In this document: in pieces, positions 24,079 to 33,700 of the stretch
Layout of the letters: the number at the start of each line of letters is the position of its first letter
Position numbering within the stretch: position 1 is the first letter of the stretch
DNA from: DASVUC01 sp038237225
GTDB lineage: Bacteria > Planctomycetota > Phycisphaerae > Tepidisphaerales > Tepidisphaeraceae
Direction: 5' to 3'
Length of the DNA: 64,000 nt
Assembly (NCBI GenBank): GCA_038237225.1
Contig: JBBRYX010000012.1
Location: 1-64,000, forward strand
Notes under the pieces: model-generated
Told to the model about the DNA's origin: nothing
The model's database searches: none
What the model saw: only the letters and a program-made list of their open reading frames with translations
Translations under genes and position numbers: made by a program

Positions 24079-26199
24079 ATGACACTCGCCTCCTTCGGCT
24101 CACTGCTACTCCTGATCTTCGGCTTCGGCTTCGTGATCTTCTGGCACGAGCTGGGGCATTTCCTGGCGGCGAAATGGGTGGGGATCAAAGTCGAACAATT
24201 CGCGGTGGGGTTTGGTCAGGCGCTGTTTGCCTGGCGCAAGGGGATTGGGTTTCGGGTTGGATCCACCGCGAAGGAATACGAAGAGCGCCTGCGGGCGCAT
24301 GTTCAGGAGCGCGAAAGGCTGGGGCAGGGGCACGAGTTCGCCGATGCCGAGAGCGAAGAAGACAAGATGTATATGGCGTCGAGAACCATGGACCTCGGCG
24401 AGACGGAATACCGCCTGAACTGGATCCCGCTGGGCGGCTACGTGAAGATGCTGGGGCAGGACGATCTTAATCCCAATAAGAAAAGTGAAGATCCCCGCAG
24501 CTATAACAAGAAGTCGATCCCGCGCCGGATGATCGTGGTGTCCGCCGGCGTGATCATGAACATCATCCTGGCGGCGATCGGGTTCATGATTGTGTTTCTG
24601 ATCGGCTTCCGGGTTCAGCCGCCGGTGATCGGGGCGATCACGCCGGGATCACCCGCGGCCAAGACAACGCGAGAAGACGGCTCGCGCGCGCCGCTTCAGG
24701 TGGGCGATCGAATTCTTTACTTCGACGATAAATATCAGCACGACTTCACGAAGATCGTGCTGAATGTCGCGCTCTCGGGCGAAGGCAAAGTACCCATGTT
24801 CGTGGAGCGCGTGGATGGGAAGACGGAACACCTGTACATCACGCCGGAGTCCAGCGAAGGACGCGGGCGGTTCATGGAGATTGGTGTTGAGCGCCCGGTG
24901 CAGTTGCGCGGGCTGGATGAGGAAGATGCGCAAGCAATGAAGGACATCAACGGGCCGGACAGCATGCTTCCGCGGGAGATGCTGGTGGTGGGTCCCGGAG
25001 ATGTGATTATCGCTGTGAATGGCGCGCCGGTGAAAGCGGGATCGCTGGAGAACAGCAAGGATGATGAGTATTGGAAACTGGATCGCGCGGTTCAGGATTC
25101 GCACGGCAATCCCGTGAAGCTGTCGGTCAAGCATCCTGACGGCAAGGCGGAAGAAGTTTCAGTGTTGCCGAAATTCAACAACCCATTCGGCGCGGAGCAG
25201 CTTAGTTTCGGCGGGATGGTTCCGCGGACGACCGTTTCAATCGTGACGCCCAAATCACCAGCCCGCGGGAAGCTGTTCCCCAATGACGTGGTGTTGCAGA
25301 TCTCGTACGCAAAAGGCTCGGATCCGCTAGCGAATCCGACCGCGGCTGATCTTATCGATCGGCTCAGCAAGGCGGGCAAGAAGGGACAGACCGTGGACCT
25401 GCTGGTGTTTCGCGATGGGCGCGAGGTTGCGGTGAACGATCTGAGTCCGAGCGTGAAAGTCACGGATGAGCGGTATGGTCTGAACATTGGTCTGGGATAC
25501 GACGATCGCCATGCAATTGTCGCGGGGGTTCAGGAGAAGAGCGCGGCGGCGGCAGCGGGGATTCCGCTGGGCGCGAACGTCACGGCGATCAACGGGCAAC
25601 CGGTGAAGAGTTGGTTTGATGTGAAGCGGCTGCTTGGCGAAGCGGTTGCAGGGACGCCGGTGAAAGTGACTGCGACGACGCCGACGGGCGAGAAGAATTT
25701 CGATCTGAATTTCGATGCGAGCGCGCTGACGCAAGTGGCCGGGTACAACTACCGTCATGATCTGCAACTACACGATCGAATTGAGCCGCGAAAGACCAGT
25801 TCGCCGCTGGTGGCCGCGGGCTGGGGAATCACCGAAACGCGCGACTTCGTCTTGCAGTTTTATCTGACGCTTCACCGCATGTTCCAGGGTCGCGTGAGCT
25901 ACAAGAACATGATGGGCCCCGTCGGCATCTTCAATGCCGGGCGGCATTTTGCTTACAAGGGAACCGACTGGCTGCTTTGGTTCCTGTCGATGATCAGCGC
26001 GAACCTCGCGGTGGTGAACTTCCTGCCCATTCCGATCGTGGATGGTGGGTTGTTCCTGTTTCTGCTCATCGAGAAGATTCAGGGAAGGCCGCTCTCGGCC
26101 AAGACGCAGTCGATTGCGCAAGTCGTGGGCCTTGCGATCATCGTGGGCGTGTTCCTCCTCGTCACCTACAACGACGTGACGCATAACCTGATGCGTTGA
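24079..26199 (+). CDS. rseP: RseP-like site-2 membrane metalloprotease, extended
   Basis: A 706-residue intramembrane zinc protease. HELGH (residues 23-27) in the first helix supplies two ligands and the catalytic Glu; the last ligand is in NFLPIPIVDGGLFLFLLIEK near the C-terminus. In E. coli RseP is about 450 residues with two PDZ domains. Here four PDZ-like modules are readable (VIGAITPGSPAAKTT, MLVVGPGDVIIAVNG, VSIVTPKSPARGKLFPND, IVAGVQEKSAAAAAGIPLG), and a charged insert (EYEERLRAHVQERERLGQG) follows the first helix. The likely substrate is an anti-sigma factor or signal-peptide remnants (family knowledge). Convergent with the DUF2339 gene. Confidence 0.93.
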   Translation: MTLASFGSLLLLIFGFGFVIFWHELGHFLAAKWVGIKVEQFAVGFGQALFAWRKGIGFRVGSTAKEYEERLRAHVQERERLGQGHEFADAESEEDKMYMASRTMDLGETEYRLNWIPLGGYVKMLGQDDLNPNKKSEDPRSYNKKSIPRRMIVVSAGVIMNIILAAIGFMIVFLIGFRVQPPVIGAITPGSPAAKTTREDGSRAPLQVGDRILYFDDKYQHDFTKIVLNVALSGEGKVPMFVERVDGKTEHLYITPESSEGRGRFMEIGVERPVQLRGLDEEDAQAMKDINGPDSMLPREMLVVGPGDVIIAVNGAPVKAGSLENSKDDEYWKLDRAVQDSHGNPVKLSVKHPDGKAEEVSVLPKFNNPFGAEQLSFGGMVPRTTVSIVTPKSPARGKLFPNDVVLQISYAKGSDPLANPTAADLIDRLSKAGKKGQTVDLLVFRDGREVAVNDLSPSVKVTDERYGLNIGLGYDDRHAIVAGVQEKSAAAAAGIPLGANVTAINGQPVKSWFDVKRLLGEAVAGTPVKVTATTPTGEKNFDLNFDASALTQVAGYNYRHDLQLHDRIEPRKTSSPLVAAGWGITETRDFVLQFYLTLHRMFQGRVSYKNMMGPVGIFNAGRHFAYKGTDWLLWFLSMISANLAVVNFLPIPIVDGGLFLFLLIEKIQGRPLSAKTQSIAQVVGLAIIVGVFLLVTYNDVTHNLMR

Positions 26200-26234
26200 T
26201 TGCATCAGGGATCCGCGATCGTTAGATCGAAATA

Positions 26235-29200
26235 CTAATTGACCGGCGGTTCCGAAGGTGTGCCGTTCGCGCGGAGCAGCTTGGGGCTAAGCTTGCCGTA
26301 AAGCACGGACGTGATCATCAGGAGTGCGCCGAGGCCAATGAAGCTGAGGAAGCGGTAGCCGGTGCTGGCTCGGGAGAGATCGAGAAGGGCGATCTTGACG
26401 AGCGTCAGGGCGAAGAGCGCGAGGCCGAAATATCGCAAGCCCGCGGTGCGGAGGGAAAAGCCAAGCGTGACGCAGACGATTGCGTAGATCGAGAAGAAGA
26501 TCGAGAACGCCACCTGCTTGGCCAGCCGGGGGTCGGTGAACACGGCGATGATTGCGGGAGACCGTTCAAAGGCGCGGTCGATTTCGAGCGTGCCGCACCA
26601 GAGCGGAATCAGGATGGCGGCTGCCGCGGTCAACAATCGCAGCTTGCTGTTCGGGGGCAGGAGATAGCGGAGAAATAGAAGCGCTGCGAAGACGAGCGCT
26701 CCGGTGGCGGCTTGGGCGTTGAGAATAACGGGCGCTGCGACCGGGCCGCCAAAACCGTGGCCAAGAATCGTGTCGATGGTGAGGAACTTGACGGCAAGAA
26801 GGATGGGGATGATGGCGAGTTTGCGGAGCGACGTTGAAGCTGTGATTTCGCGCACATCGAGTTTAGTGACGCACGCAAAATAGGCGGCGAAGCCGAGGGT
26901 CCACCAACTGGTCCAGGCGAACTGCATCAGCGCGAAGTGCGGCCAGGTGAAGTTTCCGGGGAACAGACCCGCGGTAATCAGGCGGGTGATCTCGAGCGTG
27001 CCCGCCCAGAGAACGACGAGGGTTGCGACGAAGGCGACACGTGCCGAGAGGGACATGCCCAGCTCGTGGGCGGCGTAGGCATCGCTGAGCAGCCACCGAA
27101 GGGCGGCCAGCGTCAGCACCATCACCAGCGCCGTGAGCGTCTGCGCGTTTAGAAGCGCCGCCGGATGTCCACCGGTCGACATCAGAAAGAATGATGTGTC
27201 GAACACGATGAACTTGAGCGTGAGCAGGATGCAGAGCGCCCATGCCAGCGAGCGCCAAGTGGAACGGGCGAGCGACGCGGGATCGATGAAGCGAATTGCG
27301 GCGAAGAGCGCCACGGTGGAAACGGACCAGAGAATCGTCCAGCCCATCAGCTTGAGTTGCAGGACCGGCCAAACCGTGCTGGTAAGTTGCTCGACCGTCC
27401 GGTCGACTTCGAAGCTGAGGCCAAAGGTGATGACGGCGATGGCGATGATGGCGCTGACGACCGCAGGGTTATGGCGACGGACGGAAGTTTTCTCGAGCAA
27501 GCCTTCGAGAGCCTTGCGACGGAGCCAGAACATGCCGATCAAAGATCCAGCGAGGGCGGCGGCAATGAACATGAGCGGGTTGAGAATCGGTCGATAACTT
27601 GCGGCGGTCCAGTTGGGACCGAACCGCGTCGCGAAGGTGTCGATAGCGGCCCACTTCGCAATGGCGAGCAACAGGACGGACCATGCCTGGGCGCCCAACG
27701 AAAGTCGTGGCGCTGCGCGGTCGAGCAAGACGAGGAGCCATGCGTAGGCGAGCAGAACGCCGGTGCTGCCGAGCGGTGGGAGCGCGGCGATGACCGCGAA
27801 GGCGAAGACCGCCGACGCGAGGAAGCTTAGCGTGCGACTGAGGTTTGCGAGTTCCCGGTCCTTCCCGGCCGCGGGATCGCGAGACCCGCCGGCGAGCAGC
27901 GCCACGATATGACCGGCCAAGCCGATGACGCTCGCGAAGATAACCCAAACGACAACCGGCTGGTTGAATATTGTGAAGGCAATGCGATGCGCTTCGGCCG
28001 GATGCCAGGTGGACGTCCACAGCGCGAGATTGGCGAGTGCGAAGATCCATGACGCGATGGAGGCGGCTCGGGAGGTGTGATCGCTCAGGATCCTCCCTGT
28101 CGCCGCAAGTGCGAGAGCGAGAACCGCCCATCCGATGCTGATCGCGGCGCCGCTGAACACCACCGGCACCGCAACCACCACGAGCGCCGCAGCCTGCACG
28201 CGATAGCTGATCGCCAGGGCCGGAAGCGAGCGCCGAAACAGGATCGAGAGAACTGCGGTGATCGCGGCGAACGTCAGCAGCCACGTTCCGCGAACCCACG
28301 GCTCATCCAGCCCGAAGATTCTCACCATGGCCGCCGATGCAAGCGCCGTCGTGATCAAGCTGAATACGACACCGCCGCGCTCGATGGACGATTGGTTTTT
28401 TCGCCGAAGCGCCGAGGCAATTACTTCCGCGTGATACAGCGCCGAATAGAGCAGCGTGAATCCCATTACAGATCCCCACGCGAAGCTCGGCTCAGGATGG
28501 GCAACGAGCGTTGCGATCCAGGAACCAGTCGTCGCGAGCGACAAGCCGCGGAGCGTCCACCATTTTCCGCTGGTCCCCCAGAACGCGAGCACGAGCGCGA
28601 CCGCCTGGAGCATGAGAAGGTACAGGAGGAACGGGACGAGGTTTGACACGTCGCCGCGGAGAACGATCGGGGCAACATTTCCGCCGATGAGCGAGAGCAC
28701 GGCAACGGAGACAAGCTGCGCGCGCATCGCCACCGCAGCGCCAATAAGGGTGCACAGCCCCATGAGAATGAACGCGGTATCGCGCGAGTACAGCGGCCAG
28801 TAACCGTGGCCGGCATAGCTGATGATGAAGAGAGTCGCGACGCCGGCGCCGAAGAATCCGGTTGCAGAGAGCCGGCCGACTTTCCGGAAGATCCACTCAC
28901 CCGCGCCAATCAGCGCGAACCCGAAGAACGACATGAACACGAGCCGCATCGCGGGCGAGACGGTTGGAAAGAGCCCTTGGTCATAGGCGTATTTGATCCC
29001 GAGCGCCGCGCCGATCACCAGCACAATCGCGCCGATCCACCCCGCCCATTTGATGCCGATGACTTGTTCGAGCGGATTTTGAGAAACGGGCTTGCGCTTG
29101 GGCGGGGTTGGGTAGGACAGGACAGGGCTCGATCCGGATTCACGCGATAGCGGCAACAACGGTGGAAGAGACGCCTTCACGTGCGGCGGGTCCACGACAT

Positions 29201-29453
29201 CCGTCAACGCACCTGATGGATTTTCGCGCGCGATATCCTCCGTCAAGCCCCCGGGGGCATCCGCCTCCGCAAATTCAGCTTCGAGATCCACCCCTTCAAC
29301 TGGCGGCGATGATTGCGCCATGGGCTGCTCCCGCGCGACGGGTGTCCGCGCACCGTGCGGCCAACGCGGCGGCAACAGCCCGACGTGGCCCTCAATCCGC
29401 TGAACGCGCCGTTCGAGTTCACCCAGGCGCTGATCGTAGTTGATTTGAGTCAT
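26235..29453 (-). CDS. DUF2339 giant multi-pass membrane protein
   Basis: A 1072-residue protein with an N-terminal coiled segment (YDQRLGELERRVQRIEG), a Pro-rich linker, and then more than twenty hydrophobic helices. The entry to the membrane part, NPLEQVIGIKWAGWIGAIVL followed by VIGAALGIKYAYDQG, is the DUF2339 signature. Function is unknown for the family. ATG 29453 is chosen because TGGAG lies seven bases upstream; a TTG at 29465 extends the frame. An AT-rich inverted repeat stands 27 bases upstream. Confidence 0.9.
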   Translation of the reverse strand: MTQINYDQRLGELERRVQRIEGHVGLLPPRWPHGARTPVAREQPMAQSSPPVEGVDLEAEFAEADAPGGLTEDIARENPSGALTDVVDPPHVKASLPPLLPLSRESGSSPVLSYPTPPKRKPVSQNPLEQVIGIKWAGWIGAIVLVIGAALGIKYAYDQGLFPTVSPAMRLVFMSFFGFALIGAGEWIFRKVGRLSATGFFGAGVATLFIISYAGHGYWPLYSRDTAFILMGLCTLIGAAVAMRAQLVSVAVLSLIGGNVAPIVLRGDVSNLVPFLLYLLMLQAVALVLAFWGTSGKWWTLRGLSLATTGSWIATLVAHPEPSFAWGSVMGFTLLYSALYHAEVIASALRRKNQSSIERGGVVFSLITTALASAAMVRIFGLDEPWVRGTWLLTFAAITAVLSILFRRSLPALAISYRVQAAALVVVAVPVVFSGAAISIGWAVLALALAATGRILSDHTSRAASIASWIFALANLALWTSTWHPAEAHRIAFTIFNQPVVVWVIFASVIGLAGHIVALLAGGSRDPAAGKDRELANLSRTLSFLASAVFAFAVIAALPPLGSTGVLLAYAWLLVLLDRAAPRLSLGAQAWSVLLLAIAKWAAIDTFATRFGPNWTAASYRPILNPLMFIAAALAGSLIGMFWLRRKALEGLLEKTSVRRHNPAVVSAIIAIAVITFGLSFEVDRTVEQLTSTVWPVLQLKLMGWTILWSVSTVALFAAIRFIDPASLARSTWRSLAWALCILLTLKFIVFDTSFFLMSTGGHPAALLNAQTLTALVMVLTLAALRWLLSDAYAAHELGMSLSARVAFVATLVVLWAGTLEITRLITAGLFPGNFTWPHFALMQFAWTSWWTLGFAAYFACVTKLDVREITASTSLRKLAIIPILLAVKFLTIDTILGHGFGGPVAAPVILNAQAATGALVFAALLFLRYLLPPNSKLRLLTAAAAILIPLWCGTLEIDRAFERSPAIIAVFTDPRLAKQVAFSIFFSIYAIVCVTLGFSLRTAGLRYFGLALFALTLVKIALLDLSRASTGYRFLSFIGLGALLMITSVLYGKLSPKLLRANGTPSEPPVN

Positions 29454-29479
29454 GAGCATCTCCAATCTCGATACATCAA

Positions 29480-29495
29480 GTTAGCATATACTAAC
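29480..29495 (-). promoter_or_regulatory. Possible operator: GTTAG-N6-CTAAC
   Basis: The minus strand reads GTTAGTATATGCTAAC, an inverted repeat with five-base arms, in an AT-rich patch about 27 bases before the DUF2339 start. Its position and the AT-rich setting suit a regulator-binding site or part of the promoter. Only one copy seen, so this is tentative. Confidence 0.4.
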
Positions 29496-29595
29496 TATTC
29501 TGTCAAGCCGCCTATCATAATAGCGGCAACCGGTGTCTCCTGATGGTTGCGCCTGCGTTTCCGCGGAACTCCGGACCCCTCGCCACGCACCGGAA

Positions 29596-30720
29596 CTATT
29601 CGCGCTCGCTGATGCGCATCCGGATCAACTCCCCCGAGTTGTTGTCATACGCGAGCCAGGAGCGATCTCGCGGATCCGCGATCAGTTCACCGATGCGCAT
29701 CGCCTGCAGCGACACTCCGGGGTACAGATGGAATTTCTCGCGGCCGATTGCGCGCAATGCGTTCTGGTCGAACATGAGTAGCGCCGGAAACGGCACCGTC
29801 ACGCGAACGCGCGGCAAATTGATCTGGCTCAGGTTTTTCACATCCGACTTCGGTGAATCGCCGGCGAAGATCAATACCCGTCCTTGAACGTCCCGGGCCG
29901 GCAACGACAGCGCGATCGGCAGCCCGACCAGCGACTTGTGAAGCGAGACATACCCATTGGCATCTACGCGATACAGCATCGATTCGGTGCGGTCGAGCCA
30001 AAATAGCGAATCTTCTCCCGCCGGCGCGATCGCGTAATCCGGACTGGTGAGATCCACAGGATGACCTTGGATCCGTACGTTCAAACGCCCGGGCTCCACG
30101 GCGATGAAACCGGATGCGGGAATATCAACCGCGCGCAAGCGGTGCAGCGCCGAGGCATCCGTGTGACGAACCCAGAGCCAGTAAGAATTGCCGTGCGAGA
30201 TGACGTTCCCGCGCGCCAGCGCGATCGAGGGCCCGAGACCCGTTTCAGCCATCAACGTTTTGGCGTCGGCAAGCACGCGAATGCGACCCGTCTTGTTCGA
30301 GTAGATGCCCAGACACGCGAGCGTCTGCCGCCCTTTGGAGCCGAGGAAATAGAAATACAGATCGCCTCCGCGTGCAGGCGCGAGCGACTGAATATTTCCG
30401 GTTCCCCCGGAGACACCCAGCGAATCGCAGATCCGGCCCGTCGAAAGATCCGCGGCATGGGGAACCTTGTCATCCCCCATGATGAACATCGTATCGTCGC
30501 CTCGATCGGATTCCTGAAGCCAGCAGAGATTGCCGAGCGTATCGACGGCAACATGCGTCTGACGCGCCGCGGCCAGCGGCGTCACCGGCTGCAATTCGAT
30601 CTCGTAGGAGGGTCCTTCTTCTTTCGGCGGTGGAATGAAAATCGGCGTGCTCTTCTTGCGATCACACGCGGCACCGGTTGCGATCAGCATAACAAGCGAT
30701 AGGGCGCACAGCCGATACAT
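29596..30720 (-). CDS. Putative lipoprotein, unknown function
   Basis: A 374-residue protein. ATG 30720 gives MYRLCALSLVMLIATGAACD, a short lipoprotein-like signal with Cys19; the lipobox is imperfect. A Pro-rich spacer (STPIFIPPPKEEG) follows. The rest has repeated beta-strand blocks (HVAVDTLGNLCWLQES, DLYFYFLGSKGRQTL, DSLFWLDRTESMLYRVD) that suggest a beta-propeller. No known family recognised. It lies between two giant minus-strand genes. Confidence 0.65.
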   Translation of the reverse strand: MYRLCALSLVMLIATGAACDRKKSTPIFIPPPKEEGPSYEIELQPVTPLAAARQTHVAVDTLGNLCWLQESDRGDDTMFIMGDDKVPHAADLSTGRICDSLGVSGGTGNIQSLAPARGGDLYFYFLGSKGRQTLACLGIYSNKTGRIRVLADAKTLMAETGLGPSIALARGNVISHGNSYWLWVRHTDASALHRLRAVDIPASGFIAVEPGRLNVRIQGHPVDLTSPDYAIAPAGEDSLFWLDRTESMLYRVDANGYVSLHKSLVGLPIALSLPARDVQGRVLIFAGDSPKSDVKNLSQINLPRVRVTVPFPALLMFDQNALRAIGREKFHLYPGVSLQAMRIGELIADPRDRSWLAYDNNSGELIRMRISERE

Positions 30721-30782
30721 GAACCGACTGTAACAAATGCGATCGCGAGCGAAAGCGGAAGATGCGGCACGCGCTCGACGAA

Positions 30783-33700
30783 TCATCGCCGGCGGCGGCG
30801 ACTGAACAGAACACCCGAGGCGGTCAGCAACCCCAAGAGCGACCCCGGCTCAGGGACAGCGGGAACACCCTGCACGCTCAGCGGGTTCCCCGCGCCCATC
30901 CCCAGATTGGCGTCGACGCCGGTGTAATCAGTGGCATCAATCGTTCCGTCGAAGTTGGTGTCGCCGTAGAACCAGGAGATGCTGACGTCCACGCTGGTCC
31001 CGATGTTGGCGTCGATTGCGGTGTAATCCTGCGCCGAAACCTGACCGTCCATGTTGGTGTCGCCGAGGTAGGTGTACTTACCGGCGACGGTGGTGGTGTC
31101 GATGGTGAAGCCCGAACCGACCGGCCAGTCGGTGAATCCTGCCAAAGCGTTATCGAACAGCGCGAGGATCGTCGAGCCATTCAGGTTTTGGCCGTGGGTG
31201 GAAACGATCCCGGTCCTGGTCGAATCGACGGTCGCGGAGAAGCCGGTGATGACGTAATCCTGAATGGTGGAGAAGACGGAACTTCCCGTGTAATCGACAA
31301 CCAGATCGTTGTCATTCAGATCGAGCGCCGTGGCGGGATCAAGGGTGAGGCCGGCCACACGGAGCGTCCGTGTTGCGTTGCCGTTCGTCGCAATCGCGAT
31401 CGCGCCCTGGTTGAGGATCAGCGGGCCGTTGAAGTTATTGAGGGTGCCCGCCAGCGTGATTCGGCCGGCGCTGTTCTTCGTAAGCGCGCCGGTGCCGCTG
31501 AGCGAACCGGTGAAGGTGGAGTTATTGCCCAGGGTGTCGACGATACCGCCGCCGGCGCCGACACTGATCGAAGCGGCGGAGGTTTGCGCGGCGCGGGTTT
31601 CAAGTTTTCCACCGAGAAGGTTCACGGATGAAGCGCCGAGCGCGCCGGTCTTAGAACTCGCAAGCGTGCTGCTGACATTCCAGGTGGTGATACCGGGGGC
31701 GTTGGCGGTGTTCGAGGTGGTTCCCTTGAGAACGAGCGTTCCTGCAATGACATTGAAAATGCTGTTGGTGAGCTGACCGTTGGAGGTGTTGAGCGTGATC
31801 GATGCTGTGTCGCCGGAGAGAATCAGCGTGCCGGCGCCGATTTTGTTGATGTTCCGAACACCGCTCGCGCCGCGGGCAAACAGGCCGCCGGAGAGCTCGA
31901 GCGAACCGGTCGAGACACCAATGGTGGATTGAATAATCCCGCTGACGGTCGGCCCGTTCAGACCAAGATGACCGGCGAATGTGTTGTTGCCGCCGAGGTT
32001 GTCGAGTTCACCCAATCCCGGCGCGCCGTTTCCATCAAGGTTGATCCACTCCTTCGCGTTATACAGAAATCCCGGCGACGCACCGGGAGCGCGGAACGCG
32101 ATCGTCGAGTCGGAGCCGCCAAGTTGAAACGTGTTCTTGCTCGCGCCGTTGGGATCTCCCTCGGCACCCAGCGCGAGGTCTTTCTCGATGATGAGTCGCC
32201 CGCCGTAGACGCGAGTCAGACCGGTGTAGGTATTCGGGCTCGCGCCGGTGAGGACGACGTCGCCCGCGCCGCTCTTGGCCAGTGTAGCAATGACAGCCCC
32301 GCTGTTCTGAAGAATTCCCGAGAGCACGAGCGTTGCGCCTGCCGCGGCGGAAACCTGGTTGATGGTGGGATCGGTCCCGATCGAGCCTGCGCCCAGCAGG
32401 TTGATGTCGCCGGACCATGTGTTCGTTCCCGCAAGGCTGTCGAGCGCGCCGGTGGTGCCCGGCGGCGTGTTGCTGACGCCGTTGACGCCACCGCCGCCAA
32501 GAGTCAGCGGCAGGCTGTAGTCGATGCCGCTGCTCAAGCGAAGCGAGCCACCGTGACCGGAGACGCCGGGGGTAACGACGGTGATTCCCGTGACGATGGC
32601 CGAGGTGGCGAGTTGATTGTTAGCGGTAAGAACGAGCACGCCATCGTTGATGTTGGTCTGGCCGGTGTACGCGTTGATGCCCGTGAGCGTGAGGGTTGCG
32701 CCGTTATTGACGTTGAGAACTTCGCCAGCGCCCGTGATGTTGCCGCCCCAGGTGCTCGGGACGTTGCTGGAGTAGGTCAGGCTGCCGTTGATGGTGGAGT
32801 TGGCGTCTCCCGAGGCAAAGCTTCCGCCGCTGACGGTCATGTCACTGCTGGCCGTAAGATTCGCTCCGGGCCCGATCACGAAGGTGCCGGGTCCTCCGAC
32901 GGTGACGGGGCCGGTAACCGAGCCGATGCCCGCCCAGGTTCCGCCGGTCACGTTCATGTTGCTGGAGATCGTGCCCACCGGTCCCAGGCTGCCGGCGCTG
33001 GAGAAATTGATCGTCCCTCCTTGAAGCGAGACCGGCTTGGCGACAAGACCTTGCCCCGAAAGAAACCCGGTGCTGGTAATGGTTGCCGTCCCGGTGCCGG
33101 TGAGCGTGCCGTGATACGGATCGGTAATCACGTCTGGATTGGGAACGGTGTAAATGACAACCGGTGAGGCTTGAATCGTCAGATCGCCGGAGATGGTATC
33201 GCCCGTGGTGGAGACCGCGCCCGCGTTAATAAACAGGCTGGGTGAACCCCACACCACTGGCGAGTTGATGGTGAGCGTCCCGGTTTGAACGGTGGTGGTG
33301 CCGGGCGCTTTATAAAGGCGCGAGTGGCTGCCAAGCCGGTTGTTCCCGCTAAGCGTGATCGTCTTGTTGATCGTGCCAAGCCCCTTCAGGTTCGTGCCGC
33401 TCGCCAGCGTGAGCGAGCCCGCGCCGCCCAGGGTTCCGTTGACGTAGAGCGTCTTTGCGGAAACCGTCGTTGTCCCCGCGACCGCGCCTTGGCCATTCCA
33501 TTCAGCGCCCTGGCTGGTGCCGTTTATGGTGAGGTTGCCGGTGATGTTCGCGCCCGCGGAGAAGTTGGTGGCGGATGTATAAATCTCGGTGCTCGCCATG
33601 GTGACGTTGCCGGTGATCGTGCCCGCGCCCGCGAGCGTTCCACCATTCACATTCACGCCACCCGAAGCGGTAAGATTCCCGCTGGCGCCGAGGGTGAGCT

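Noticed and set aside
30762..33167. Long plus-strand frames antisense to the giant GH25 gene
   Set aside because: Composition follows the complement of Gly/Thr/Asn-rich codons. No start context and no motif.
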